This document shows, one piece after another, positions 1 through 12,700 of a DNA stretch of 64,000 nt. The stretch comes from Lithobates sylvaticus. Taxonomy: Eukaryota > Chordata > Amphibia > Anura > Ranidae. A model generated the notes under the pieces. The model was given only the letters and a program-made list of their open reading frames with translations. It ran no database searches and was not told where the DNA came from. The position numbers and the translations under genes are program-made. Each line of letters opens with the position of its first letter. Position 1 is the first letter of the stretch. The stretch lies in the NCBI GenBank assembly GCA_028564925.1, contig CM053030.1, forward strand, positions 2,069,561-2,133,560, in the 5' to 3' direction.

Positions 1-175
1 TGCCAACATTTTTTTTAAAAATGACGTGTGGTCCCCGCCAGAATCCGCATCAAACCCTTATCTGAGCATTTAGCCTGGCGGGTCAACCAGTACACATTCC
101 ATAAATACCACACGGCTCCATCACCGCTCCATCACCGCATACATTTCATTATTTCCTTCTATGAGTTGAGTTTAA

Positions 176-1208
176 TGCCGGTTCACACCGGTTCATGCGG
201 TTCACACCGGGTCATGCGGTATGCGGTTCACACCGGGTCATGCGGTATGCGGTTCACGTCGGTTCATGCGGTATGGTATGCGGTTCACACCGGGTCATGC
301 GGTATGCGGTTCACGTCGGTTCATGCGGTATGGTATGCGGTTCATGCCGGTTCATGCGGTATGGTATGCGGTTCACGCCGGTTCATGCGGTATGGTATGC
401 GGTTCACACCGGGTCATGCGGTATGCGGTTCACACCGGGTCATGCGGTATGCGGTTCACACCGGGTCATGTGGTATGCGGTTCACACCGGGTCATGCGGT
501 ATGGTATGCGGTTCATGCGGTATGGTATGCGGTTCATGCCAGTTCATGCGGTATGGTATGCGGTTCACGTCGGTTCATGCGGTATGGTATGCGGTTCACG
601 CCGGTTCATGCGGTATGGTATGCGGTTCACACCGGGTCATGCGGTATGCGGTTCACACCGGGTCATGCGGTATGCGGTTCACACCGGGTCATGCGGTATG
701 GTATGCGGTTCATGCCAGTTCATGCGGTATGGTATGCGGTTCACGTCGGTTCATGCGGTATGGTATGCGGTTCACGTCGGTTCATGCGGTATGGTATGCG
801 GTTCATGCGGTATGGTATGCGGTTCACGGCGGTTCATGCGGTATGGTATGCGGTTCATGCCAGTTCACGTCGGTTCATGCGGTATGGTATGCGGTTCATG
901 CCGGTTCACGTCGGTTCATGCGGTATGGTATGCGGTTCACGTCGGTTCATGCGGTATGGTATGCGGTTCACGTTGGTTCATGCGGTATGGTATGCGGTTC
1001 ACGTCGGTTCATGCGGTATGGTATGCGGTTCACGTCGGTTCATGCGGTATGGTATGCGGTCCATGCGGTATGGTATGCGGTCCATGCGGTATGGTATGCG
1101 GTCCATGCGGTATGGTATGCGGTATAGTATGGTATGCGGTCCATGCGGTATGGTATGCGGTCCATGCGGTATGGTATGGTATGCGGTTCACGTCGGTTCA
1201 TGCGGTAT
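176..1208. repeat. GC-rich minisatellite, 26/31-bp unit
   Basis: Tandem copies of a unit built from GCGGTTCACGTCGGTTCATG followed by CGGTATGGTAT (31 bp), mixed with a shorter 26-bp form carrying ACCGGGTCATGCGGTAT. The right end degenerates into short GCGGTCCATGCGGTATGGTAT copies. All three plus frames stay open, which is a by-product of the unit and not a gene. It lies upstream of the first visible atg9b exon, so it may be intronic. Confidence 0.95.
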
Positions 1209-1490
1209 TTATTTCAGCGTTTTGCAGTGAATACCACAGAACGGTAGTGAAGTGTCAGGATCGCACGTGGTGAAAATGTCTGGACATAAAAATACTCCAT
1301 GTGAGATGCTTTGATGAATGGAGTCCATTGTCAGCAAAATCTTTTTTATTTTTATGCAAATCATAGACAAAAAAGTTACAAGTTTGGGGCGGGGGGGGGG
1401 GGGGTGCACCCTCCATACATCATACAGATGTAACCTGTCCAAAAAGTGGAATTTAAATTACTTGTTCGGTTACTTCAATCATCTCTTTGA

Positions 1491-2172
1491 TCTGTCATCT
1501 GATCAATGTTTATAAACAATGTTACTTTGTATCTCTCTATCTCCCGTCTGATCAATGTTTATAAACAATGTTACTTTGTATCTATCTATCTCCCGTCTGA
1601 TCAATGTTTATAAACAATGTTACTTTGTATCTCTCTCTCTCCCGTCTGATCAATGTTTATAAACAATGTTACTTTGTATCTCTCTCTCTCCCGTCTGATC
1701 AATGTTTATAAACAATGTTACTTTGTATCTCTCTCTCTCCCGTCTGATCAATGTTTATAAACAATGTTACTTTGTATCTCTCTCTCTCCCGTCTGATCAA
1801 TGTTTATAAACAATGTTACTTTGTATCTCTCTATCTCTTGTCTGATCAAAGTAAAATTGTTTACAAACATTGATCAAGCGAGAGAGAAACAATGTTACTT
1901 TGTATCTCTTGAATTCCTTACTGATCAAGGTTTATAAAGACATACAAAGTAACAATGTTGATAAACATTGATCAGACGGGAGGTAAACAGACAATGTTAC
2001 TTTGTATTTCTTTACCAACCTTTATCAGTAAGGAGCTAAAAGGATACAAAGTAACATTGTTTATAAACATTGTATCTCTCCATCGACCATCTGATCAATG
2101 TTTATAAACAATGTTACTTTGCATCTCTCCATCGACCATCTGATCAATGTTTATAAACAATGTTACTTTGTA
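1491..2172. repeat. AT-rich minisatellite, ~49-bp unit, partly inverted
   Basis: About seven direct copies of a ~49-bp unit (core TGATCAATGTTTATAAACA, then a CTCTCT-rich tail) occupy the left half. From about 1843 the same core appears in both orientations, for example a reverse copy near 1944-1980 and forward copies again near 2090-2170. The core contains the palindrome-like GTTTATAAAC, so the right half can fold into hairpins. Confidence 0.9.
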
Positions 2173-2984
2173 TATAAATGATTGTATTCCGCACTTAGGT
2201 ATAGGCTGGCCTGCTGCCTCCCCTGGGAAGCTCCCATATTAAAAGGTTGTATAGATGTAGGTGTGGCGCTCCCCATCACCTGAAGAGTGATCCTCCTACA
2301 GTGAGTCACTCCTCCCAGGTGAATATGCAAACAAACGGGTGATAATCACTCCCGTCACCTGAAGGGTGATCCTCCAAATAGGTCACTCTTCTCAGATGAA
2401 TGGTGAGTGATTTCCCAATATATGGAGGTAGATGCCATAGAGGGTGTTCTCACCCTGTGACCCAAATCAAAAAGTCTATTAATTGTGCTGGTTACAACCG
2501 TGTGTTCCGATAGCAAAGTAAAATGGGCAAAATGTAATAATAATCTCATCAAATCAACAAAAGCAATCAAAGTTCATCCCGAATATTATATAGTAAATGT
2601 GCGAAATAATATATGATAAAAAATATTAATCGTAAAAATAAGTTAAAGTCCAGTATAAAAAAAACATATAAAAAAATGAAAGAAGTAAAAAATCGATTAT
2701 AAATTTCAGTCTTAAGAAGTGCAAAATCTCAAGTGACTTGTCCAAAGTGACCGGCGCCTGGGTTTAAATGTGCACCAAATCAAGTGACTTCCATTCTCGC
2801 CTTCAGTTCCCCGCTCACCAGATCCTGGCACCCCTACAGGGGTAAAACGTATCCGGGGCAATCGCCTCCTCCTTGGCTCAGCAGACACCGGGGTACCCCA
2901 ATCCTTCTGCCCCTCCAGGGGTGAATCGCTTCCAATAAATAAGCAGTAATGGCCTCTTCCGTATCGATCCAGCGAAGAAAAGCC
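2173..2984. other. Unassigned AT-rich sequence, probably an old interspersed repeat
   Basis: No coding exon is supported here. The left part contains two related blocks with CACCTGAAGAGTGATCCTCC and CACCTGAAGGGTGATCCTCC (about 2277 and 2358). The middle is AT-rich with poly-A-like runs (2580-2700). The right part has GCACCCCTACAGGGGT and CCCCTCCAGGGGTGAATCGC. The style resembles ranid interspersed repeats, but I cannot name a family. Confidence 0.4.
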
Positions 2985-3125
2985 CGGGTGCTCTCCCGGG
3001 TGGAGAAAAGCCCGGGTGCTCTCCCGGGTGAAGAAAAGCCCGGGTGCTCTCCCGGGGTGGAGAAAAGCCCGGGTGCTCTCCCGGGTGGAGAAAAGCCCGG
3101 GTGCTCTCCTGGGTGCTCTCAGGTG
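2985..3125. repeat. Short minisatellite, ~28-bp unit
   Basis: About five copies of GAAAAGCCCGGGTGCTCTCC plus CGGGTGGA. Each unit holds a CCCGGG palindrome twice. It directly precedes the piggyBac-like element. Confidence 0.9.
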
Positions 3126-3187
3126 TCCTTAATTGGTAAACCCAGAAGGCTCTCAACACACCAGGAAGTAGTGCCACTTTTTGGACT

Positions 3188-4120
3188 TTAACCACTTTCA
3201 GCCCCGGACCATTTGGCTGGCCAAAGACCAGAGCACTTTTTGCGATTCGGCACTGCGTTCTTTAACTTACAATTGCGCTGTCATGCGACGTGGCTCCCAA
3301 AAAAAATTGACGTCCTTTTTTCCCCCCCCATAAATAGAGCTTTCTTTTGGTGGTATTTGATCACCCCTGTGGTTTTTATTTTTAGCGCTATGAACAAAAA
3401 AAACGAAAATTTTTAACAAAAAAGCTATATTTTTTTACTTTTATATCCCCCAAAAATATATAAAAAAAAGTTTTCCCTCAGTTTAGGCCGATACGTATTC
3501 TTCTACATATTTTTGGTAAAAGAAAATCGCAATAAGCGTTTGGTTTGCACAAAAGTTATAGCGTCTACACAATAGGGGATAGTTTTTTGGCATTTTTCTT
3601 AATAATTTTATTTTTTATTTTTTTACTAGTAATGGCGGCGATCAGAAATTTTTATCATTCCTGCGACATTATGGCGGACACATCGGATACTTTTGGCGCT
3701 ATTTTGGGACCATTGTCATTTATACAGCGATCAGTCCTATAAAAATGCATTGATTACTGTGTAAATGTGACTGGCGGTGAAGGGGTTAACCAGGAGGGGG
3801 GCGCTGCAGGGGTTAAGTGTGTCCTAGGGAGTGATTCTAACGGGGGGAGGGGTTCAGCACACAGGACAGTGATCCCCGCTCCCAATGACCGAGAGCTGAG
3901 GTCCCTGTCATGTCACTAGGCAGAATGGGGAGATGATTGTTTACATCCAGCATTTCCCCCGTTCTTCCTCTCCGTGAGACGATCGCGGGACTCCCGGCGG
4001 ACATCGAGTCCGTGGGACCCGCGCCCCGCAATGCCGCCTTTTCAAAGGCGATGTACAGGTATGTTAATATGCCATTCTGCCGACGTATATATCGGCGTGA
4101 GCCGGTCGGCAAGTGGTTAA
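3188..4120 (+). mobile_element. piggyBac-like non-autonomous element, copy 1
   Basis: The element is bounded by TTAA on both sides (3188-3191 and 4117-4120) and ends in short inverted repeats CCACTT / AAGTGG. TTAA duplication is the hallmark of piggyBac. The interior has no transposase-like frame. A related copy lies in opposite orientation at 48826-49818: the start of this one (CCCCGGACCATTTGGCTG, CGATTCGGCACTGCG) matches the reverse complement of the end of the other. The family assignment rests on TTAA and TIRs only. Confidence 0.7.
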
Positions 4121-4255
4121 CTTCATTTATTTATTTTCCTTGACCACGGCTGCACATATATCACTTCCACCAGAAGAATGGCTTTGCCTGTATGGTGCTG
4201 TCTGACTTCTTTGAACTTGTGTAAGTAGAGTTTCGATATTTTATTCCCAGCATGC

Positions 4256-7200
4256 TCCTCTCCCTGCGTGGTATAGGATCTGAGGAGGGGGGAGGAGCCC
4301 TGTGTGGTGTAGGATCTGAGGAGGGGGGGAGCCCTGTGTGGTGTAGGATCTGAGGAGGGGGGGGGAGCCCTGCGTGGTGTAGGATCTGAGGAGGGTGGAG
4401 GAGCCCCGCGTGGCGTAGGATCTGAGGAGGGGGGGAGCCCTGCATGGCGTAGGATCTGAGGAGGGTGGAGGAGCCCTGCATGGTGTAGGATCTGAGGAGG
4501 GTGGAGGAGCCCTGCATGGGGTAGGATCTGAGGAGGGTGGAGGAGCCCTGCATGGTGTAGGATCTGAGGAGGGTGGAGGAGCCCTGCATGGTGTAGGATC
4601 TTTGGAGGGTGGAGGAGCCCTGCATGGAGTAGGATCTGAGGAGGGTGGAGGAGCCCTGCGTGGTGTAGGATCTGAGGAGGGTGGAGGAGCCCTGCATGGT
4701 GTAGGATCTGAGGAGGGGGGAGGAGCCCTGCATGGTGTAGGATCTGAGGAGGGGGGAGGAGCCCTGCATGGTGTAGGATCTGAGGAGGGTGGAGGAGCCC
4801 TGCATGGTGTAGGATCTGAGGAGGGGGGAGGAGCCCTGCATGGCGTAGGATCTGAGGAGGGGGGAGGAGCCCTGCATGGCGTAGGATCTTTGGAGGGTGG
4901 AGGAGCCCTGCATGGTGTTGGATCTGAGGAGCCCCGCATGGTGTAGGATCTGAGGAGGGGGGAGGAGCCCTGCATGGTGTAGGATCTAAAGAGGGGGAGG
5001 AGCCCTGCATGGTGTAGGATCTGAGGAGGGGGAGGAGCCCGGCATGGCGTAGGATCTGAGGAGGGTGGAGGAGCCCTGCATGGTGTAGGATCTGAGGAGG
5101 GGGGAGGAGCCCTGCATGGTGTATGATCTGAGGAGGGGGGAGGAGCCCTGCGTGGTGTAGGATCTGAGGAGGCGGGAGGAGCCCTTCGTGGCGTAGGATC
5201 TGAGGAGGGGGGAGGAGCCCCGCATGGTGTAGGATCTGAGGAGGGTGGAGGAGCCCCACGTGGCGTAGGATCTGAGGAGGGGGGGAGCCCTGCATGGTGT
5301 AGGATCTGAGGAGGGGGGAGGAGCCCTTCGTGGCGTAGGATCTGAGGAGGGGGGAGGAGCCCCGCATGGTGTAGGATCTGAGGAGGGTGGAGGAGCCCCG
5401 CGTGGCGTAGGATCTGAGGAGGGGGGGAGCCCTGCATGGCGTAGGATCTGAGGAGGGTGGAGGAGCCCTGCATGGTGTAGGATCTGAGGAGGGTGGAGGA
5501 GCCCTGCATGGTGTAGGATCTGAGGAGGGTGGAGGAGCCCTGCATGGTGTAGGATCTTTGGAGGGTGGAGGAGCCCTGCATGGCGTAGGATCTTTGGAGG
5601 GTGGAGGAGCCCCGCATGGCGTAGAATCTGAGGAGGGTGGAGGAGCCCTGCATGGCGTAGAATCTGAGGAGGGTGGAGGAGCCCTGAATGGTGTAGGATC
5701 TTTGGAGGGTGGAGGAGCCCTGCATGGTGTAGGATCTGAGGAGGGTGGAGGAGCCCCGCGTGGCGTAGGATCTGAAGAGGGTGGAGGAGCCCTGCATGGT
5801 GTAGGATCTGAGGAGGGTGGAGGAGCCCTGCATGGTGTAGGATCTGAGGAGGGTGGAGGAGCCCTGCATGGTGTAGGATCTGAGGAGGGTGGAGGAGCCC
5901 TGCATGGTGTAGGATCTGAGGAGGGTGGAGGAGCCCTGCATGGTGTAGGATCTTTGGAGGGTGGAGGAGCCCTGCATGGCGTAGGATCTTTGGAGGGTGG
6001 AGGAGCCCCGCATGGCGTAGAATCTGAGGAGGGTGGAGGAGCCCTGAATGGTGTAGGATCTTTGGAGGGTGGAGGAGCCCTGCATGGTGTAGGATCTTTG
6101 GAGGGTGGAGGAGCCCCGCATGGCGTAGGATCTTTGGAGGGTGGAGGAGCCCCGCATGGCGTAGGATCTGAGGAGGGGGGAGGAGCCCTGCGTGGCGTAG
6201 GATCTGAGGAGGGTGGAGGAGCCCCGCATGGCGTAGGATCTGAGGAGGGGGGAGGAGCCCTGCTTGGTGTAGGATCTGAGGAGGGGGAGGAGCCCGGCAT
6301 GGCGTAGGATCTGAGGAGGGTGGAGGAGCCCTGCATGGTGTAGGATCTGAGGAGGGGGGAGGAGCCCTGCATGGTGTATGATCTGAGGAGGGGGGAGGAG
6401 CCCTGCGTGGTGTAGGATCTGAGGAGGCGGGAGGAGCCCTTCGTGGCGTAGGATCTGAGGAGGGGGGAGGAGCCCCGCATGGTGTAGGATCTGAGGAGGG
6501 TGGAGGAGCCCCACGTGGCGTAGGATCTGAGGAGGGGGGGAGCCCTGCATGGTGTAGGATCTGAGGAGGCGGGAGGAGCCCTTCGTGGCGTAGGATCTGA
6601 GGAGGGGGGAGGAGCCCCGCATGGTGTAGGATCTGAGGAGGGTGGAGGAGCCCCGCGTGGCGTAGGATCTGAGGAGGCGGGAGGAGCCCTGCATGGCGTA
6701 GGATCTGAGGAGGGTGGAGGAGCCCTGCATGGTGTAGGATCTGAGGAGGGTGGAGGAGCCCTGCATGGTGTAGGATCTGAGGAGGGTGGAGGAGCCCTGC
6801 ATGGTGTAGGATCTTTGGAGGGTGGAGGAGCCCTGCATGGCGTAGGATCTTTGGAGGGTGGAGGAGCCCCGCATGGCGTAGGATCTTTGGAGGGTGGAGG
6901 AGCCCCGCATGGCGTAGAATCTGAGGAGGGTGGAGGAGCCCTGCATGGCGTAGAATCTGAGGAGGGTGGAGGAGCCCTGAATGGTGTAGGATCTTTGGAG
7001 GGTGGAGGAGCCCTGCATGGTGTAGGATCTGAGGAGGGTGGAGGAGCCCCGCGTGGCGTAGGATCTGAAGAGGGTGGAGGAGCCCTGCATGGTGTAGGAT
7101 CTGAGGAGGGTGGAGGAGCCCTGCATGGTGTAGGATCTGAGGAGGGTGGAGGAGCCCTGCATGGTGTAGGATCTGAGGAGGGTGGAGGAGCCCTGCATGG

Positions 7201-8872
7201 TGTAGGATCTGAGGAGGGTGGAGGAGCCCTGCATGGTGTAGGATCTTTGGAGGGTGGAGGAGCCCTGCATGGCGTAGGATCTTTGGAGGGTGGAGGAGCC
7301 CCGCATGGCGTAGAATCTGAGGAGGGTGGAGGAGCCCTGAATGGTGTAGGATCTGTGGAGGGTGGAGGAGCCCTGCATGGTGTAGGATCTTTGGAGGGTG
7401 GAGGAGCCCCGCATGGCGTAGGATCTTTGGAGGGTGGAGGAGCCCCGCATGGCGTAGGATCTGAGGAGGGGGGAGGAGCCCTGCGTGGCGTAGGATCTGA
7501 GGAGGGTGGAGGAGCCCCGCATGGCGTAGGATCTGAGGAGGGTGGAGGAGCCCTGCATGGTGTAGGATCTGAGGAGGGGGGAGGAGCCCTGCATGGTGTA
7601 TGATCTGAGGAGGGGGGAGGAGCCCTGCGTGGTGTAGGATCTGAGGAGGCGGGAGGAGCCCTTCGTGGCGTAGGATCTGAGGAGGGGGGAGGAGCCCCGC
7701 ATGGTGTAGGATCTGAGGAGGGTGGAGGAGCCCCACGTGGCGTAGGATCTGAGGAGGGGGGGAGCCCTGCATGGTGTAGGATCTGAGGAGGCGGGAGGAG
7801 CCCTTCGTGGCGTAGGATCTGAGGAGGGGGGAGGAGCCCCGCATGGTGTAGGATCTGAGGAGGGTGGAGGAGCCCCGCGTGGCGTAGGATCTGAGGAGGG
7901 GGGAGCCCTGCATGGCGTAGGATCTGAGGAGGGTGGAGGAGCCCTGCATGGTGTAGGATCTGAGGAGGGTGGAGGAGCCCTGCATGGTGTAGGATCTGAG
8001 GAGGGTGGAGGAGCCCTGCATGGTGTAGGATCTTTGGAGGGTGGAGGAGCCCTGCATGGCGTAGGATCTTTGGAGGGTGGAGGAGCCCCGCATGGCGTAG
8101 GATCTTTGGAGGGGGGAGGAGCCCCGCATGGCGTAGAATCTGAGGAGGGTGGAGGAGCCCTGCATGGCGTAGAATCTGAGGAGGGTGGAGGAGCCCTGAA
8201 TGGTGTAGGATCTTTGGAGGGTGGAGGAGCCCTGCATGGTGTAGGATCTGAGGAGGGTGGAGGAGCCCCGCGTGGCGTAGGATCTGAAGAGGGTGGAGGA
8301 GCCCTGCATGGTGTAGGATCTGAGGAGGGTGGAGGAGCCCTGCATGGTGTAGGATCTGAGGAGGGTGGAGGAGCCCTGCATGGTGTAGGATCTGAGGAGG
8401 GGGGAGGAGCCCTGCATGGTGTAGGATCTGAGGAGGGTGGAGGAGCCCTGCATGGTGTAGGATCTTTGGAGGGTGGAGGAGCCCTGCATGGCGTAGGATC
8501 TTTGGAGGGTGGAGGAGCCCCGCATGGCGTAGAATCTGAGGAGGGTGGAGGAGCCCTGAATGGTGTAGGATCTTTGGAGGGTGGAGGAGCCCTGCATGGT
8601 GTAGGATCTTTGGAGGGTGGAGGAGCCCCGCATGGCGTAGGATCTTTGGAGGGTGGAGGAGCCCTGCATGGCGTAGGATCTGAGGAGGGGGGAGGAGCCC
8701 TGCGTGGCGTAGGATCTGAGGAGGGTGGAGGAGCCCCGCATGGTGTAGGATCTGAGGAGGGGGGAGGAGCCCTGCGTGGCGTAGGATCTGAGGAGGGGGG
8801 AGGAGCCCTGCGTGGCGTAGGATCTGAGGAGGGGGGAGGAGCCCTGCGTGGCGTAGGATCTGAGGGGCAGGG
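4256..8872. repeat. 36-bp minisatellite array (~128 units) upstream of first visible atg9b exon
   Basis: The unit reads GGAGGAGCCCTGCATGGTG then TAGGATCTGAGGAGGGT. Variants (CTTTGG for CTGAGG, CGTGGCG for CATGGTG, GAATCTG for GGATCTG) recur in the same order, giving a higher-order repeat of about 1.22-1.26 kb: the rare variant GTATGATCTGAGG sits at about 5121, 6376 and 7598. The unit is a multiple of three with few stops, so very long open frames run on both strands; they are not genes. The array ends about 57 bases before the acceptor of the exon at 8929. Confidence 0.97.
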
Positions 8873-8928
8873 TGGGGGCAGGGTGGATAGAAAGAGAATT
8901 TATAATTCTTCTCTCCCGTTTTCTGCAG

Positions 8929-9090
8929 CCAGTTCCTGTTTGTTGTCACTTTCACCACCTTCCTCTTCCACTGCGTGGAATACGATGTTCTCTTCGCCAA
9001 TAAACCCGTCAATCACACGGGGACCAGTTCTGAGCGCAACAAGGTGACCCTGACAGATGCCATTCTGTCTGCTCAGCAGTGTGCCCTTCA
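8929..9090 (+). CDS. atg9b: atg9b exon: TM1 and luminal loop
   Basis: Acceptor TTTTCTGCAG, donor GTAAGT. The exon enters one base into a codon and leaves two bases of the next. It encodes QFLFVVTFTTFLFHCVEYD, the first transmembrane helix of ATG9, then the luminal loop. The loop keeps the glycosylation sequon N-H-T in KPVNHTGTSS, aligned with the known N-glycosylated Asn99 of human ATG9A. The upstream exon with the cytosolic N-terminus is not in the window. Confidence 0.93.
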
Positions 9091-9510
9091 GTAAGTGCCA
9101 GGCATGGGGGGAGGGGGAGGAGGGGGGGGAGGGGGGGGGGGTAGTGCTGAGGGACACTCCGCCCTTCGTTGGGGAGATTGAAGTATGGACCGTTGGATTG
9201 TGATAAGTTATGTGGTCAGGTCCAGCCATATTTGAAGTTTCTTAATACAAAAGCCCTGATGAAGTGTCCAAATCCCCGAAACGTGTTGGTTTTCTACCAT
9301 ATGATAAAATATAATTTTGTACTCGTTCACTATGGGTGTGGTGCCCTCATCACTACTTATATAGCTGACCTTCCCTTGGAGATGCTCCCGTATATGTGAG
9401 CAGCAAGTCCTGTTAATGAAGACCCCCCCCCCCCCCCCTCCCCCTCCCCCGTTTGCTCATGTTCATCTGTGTGTCCCTCTGATAACCCCAGTCCTGCGTT
9501 CTCTGTGCAG
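9091..9510. other. atg9b intron with CGAAACG-type repeat module
   Basis: This 420-base intron holds a G-run (about 9107-9141), a module reading CCTGATGAAGTG...CCCCGAAACGTGTTGG at about 9256-9288, and a C-run (about 9421-9450). The CGAAACG(C/T)GT motif after CCTGATGAAG is common in frog repeats. No minisatellite is present. Confidence 0.6.
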
Positions 9511-9652
9511 GATTCAGTCCAGTGGTTGGATCATCTTCCTGCTGGTCATGGCCGCCATCTTCTGGCTCTATCGTCTCATCAAGATGTTCTGTAACCTGCT
9601 GAGTTACTGGGAGATCCGCAAGTTCTATATCCGAGCCTTGAAGATCCCCTCG
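9511..9652 (+). CDS. atg9b: atg9b exon: TM2
   Basis: Acceptor CTCTGTGCAG, donor GTGAGT. It encodes IQSSGWIIFLLVMAAIFWL, the second membrane helix, then YRLIKMFCNLLSYWEIRKFY, the cytosolic stretch that in ATG9 family members runs into the central core. NLLSYWEI is close to NLFSYWDI of mammalian ATG9B. It leaves in phase 0. Confidence 0.94.
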
Positions 9653-9719
9653 GTGAGTAGAGGGCGGAATGTGGCGTCGTCTATACTTCATCTTCCCTCA
9701 CTTTACTCTTTACACTAAT

Positions 9720-12700
9720 TCCAGTGCCCCATCATTGGTATCAGTGGGAGGAATAGTGTCCCCATCATTGGTATCAGTGGGAGGAATAGTGCCCCATCAT
9801 TGGTATCAGTGGGAGGAATAGTGTCCCATCATTGGTATCAGTGGGAGGAATAGTGCCCCATCATTGGTGTCAGTGGGAGGAATAGTGTCCCATCATTGGT
9901 GTCAGTGGGAGGAATAGTGTCCCATCATTGATATCAGTGGGAGGAATAGTGTCCCATCATTTGATATCAGTGGGAGGAATAGTGCCCCATCATTGGTATC
10001 AGTGGGAGGAATAGTGTCCCATCATTTGGTGTCAGTGGGAGGAATAGTGCCCCATTGTTGGTGTCAGTGGGAGGAATAGTGCCCCATTGTTGGTGTCAGT
10101 GGGAGGAATAGTGCCCCATTGTTTGGTGTCAGTGGGAGGAATAGTGCCCCATTGTTGGTGTCAGTGGGAGGAAATAGTGCCCCATTGTTGGTGTCAGTGG
10201 GAGGAATAGTGCCCCATTGTTGGTGTCAGTGGAGGAATAGTGTCCCATCATTGGTGTCAGTGGAGGAATAGTGCCCCCATCATTGGTGTCAGTGGGAGGA
10301 ATAGTGCCCCATCATTGGTGTCAGTGGGAGGAATAGTGCCCATCATTGGTGTCAGTGGGAGGAATAGTGCCCCATCATTGGTGTCAGTGGGAGGAATAGT
10401 GTCCCATCATTGGTGTCAGTGGGAGGAATAGTGCCCCCTCATTGGTGTCAGTGGGAGGAATAGTGTCCCATCATTGGTGTCAGTTGGAGGAATAGTGCCC
10501 CATCATTGGTGTCAGTGGGAGGAATAGTGCCCCATCATTGGTGTCAGTGGGAGGAATAGTGCCCCATCATTGGTGTCAGTGGGAGGAATAGTGCCCCATC
10601 ATTGGTGTCAGTGGGATGAATAGTGTCCCATCATTGGTATCGTGGGAGGAATAGTGCCCCATCATTAGTGTCAGTGGGAGGAGTAGTGCCCCATCATTGG
10701 TGTCAGTGGGAGGAATAGTATCCCATCATTGGTATCGGTGGGGAGGAATAGTGCCCCATCATTGATATCAGTGGGAGGAATAGTGTCCCATCATTTGATA
10801 TCAGTGGGAGGAATAGTGCCCCATCATTGGTGTCAGTGGGGAGGAATAGTATCCCATCATTGGTATCGGTGGGAGGAATAGTGCCCCATCATTGATATCA
10901 GTGGGAGGAATAGTGTCCCATCATTTGATATCAGTGGGAGGAATAGTGTCCCATCATTTGGTGTCAGTGGGAGGAATAGTGCCCCATTGTTGGTGTCATG
11001 GGAGGAATAGTGCCCCATTGTTGGTGTCAGTGGGAGGAATAGTGCCCCATTGTTGGTGTCAGTGGGAGGAATAGTGCCCCATTGTTGGTGTCAGTGGGAG
11101 GAATAGTGCCCCATTGTTGGTGTCAGTGGGAGGAATAGTGCCCCATTGTTGGTGTCAGTGGGGAGGAATAGTGCCCCATTGTTGGTGTCAGTGGGAGGAA
11201 TAGTGCCCCATCGTTGGTGTCGGTGGGAGGAATAGTGCCCCATCGTTGGTATCGGTGGGAGGAATAGTGCCCCATCATTGGTGTCGGTGGGAGGAATAGT
11301 GCCCCATCGTTGGTATCAGTGGGAGGAATAGTGCCCCATTGTTGGTGTCAGTGGATGAATAGTGTCCCATCATTGGGTCAGTGGGAGGAATAGTGCCCCA
11401 TTGTTGGTGTCAGTGGAGGAATAGTGCCCCATTGTTGGTGTCAGTGGGAGGAATAGTGCCCCATCGTTGGTGTCAGTGGGAGGAATAGTGCCCCATCGTT
11501 GGTGTCAGTGGGAGGAATAGTGCCCCATCGTTGGTGTCAGTGGGAGGAATAGTGCCCCATCGTTGGTGTCAGTGGGAGGAATAGTGCCCCATCGTTGTGT
11601 GTCAGTGGGAGGAATAGTGCCCCATCATTGGTGTCAGTGGGAGGAATAGTGCCCCATCATTAGTGTCAGTGGGAGGAATAGTGTCCCATCATTGGTGTCA
11701 GTGGGAGGAATAGTGCCCCCATCATTGGTGTCAGTGGGAGGAATAGTGCCCCATCATTGGTGTCAGTGGGAGGAATAGTGTCCCATCATTGGTGTCAGTG
11801 GGAGGAATAGTGCCCCATCGTTGGTGTCAGTGGGAGGAATAGTGCCCCATCGTTGGTGTCAGTGGGAGGAATAGTGCCCCCTCGTTGGTGTCAGTGGAGG
11901 AATAGTGCCCCATCGTTGGTGTCAGTGGGAGGAATAGTGCCCCATCGTTGGTGTCAGTGGGAGGAATAGTGCCCCATCATTGGTGTCAGTGGGAGGAATA
12001 GTGCCCCATCATTAGTGTCAGTGGGAGGAATAGTGTCCCATCATTGGTGTCAGTGGGAGGAATAGTGCCCCCATCATTGGTGTCAGTGGGAGGAATAGTG
12101 TCCCATCATTGGTGTCAGTGGGAGGAATAGTGCCCCATCATTGGTGTCAGTGGGAGGAATAGTGCCCCATTGTGGTGTCAGTGGGAGGAATAGTGCCCCA
12201 TCATTGGTGTCAGTGGGAGGAATAGTGCCCCATCATTGGTGTCAGTGGGAGGAATAGTGCCCCATCATTGGTGTCAGTGGGAGGAATAGTGCCCCATCAT
12301 TGGTGTCAGTGGGAGGAATAGTGCCCCATCATTGGTGTCAGTGGGAGGAATAGTGCCCCATCATTGGTGTCAGTGGGAGGAATAGTGCCCCATCATTGGT
12401 GTCAGTGGGAGGAATAGTGCCCCATCATTTGGTGTCAGTGGGAGGAATAGTGTCCCATCATTGGTGTCAGTGGGAGGAATAGTGCCCCATTGTTGGTGTC
12501 AGTGGGAGGAATAGTGCCCCATCATTGGTGTCAGTGGGAGGAATAGTGTCCCATCATTGGTATCAGTGGAGGAATAGTGTCCCCATCATTGGTGTCAGTG
12601 GGAGGAATAGTGCCCCATCATTGGTGTCAGTGGGAGAATAGTGCCCCATCGTTGGTGTCAGTGGGAGGAATAGTGTCCCATCATTGGTATCAGTGGGAGG

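Noticed and set aside
4256-8872. CRISPR-like regular spacing of ~30-bp repeats in several arrays.
   Set aside because: Units abut without unique spacers and the context is a spliced vertebrate gene.
4123-9012. Open frame of about 1,630 codons on the minus strand (Pro/Ser/Leu-rich repeats).
   Set aside because: It is the reverse of the 36-bp minisatellite. Several other frames on both strands are open too, frame shifts between units do not matter, and no domain is recognisable. It also runs antisense over the atg9b exon acceptor.
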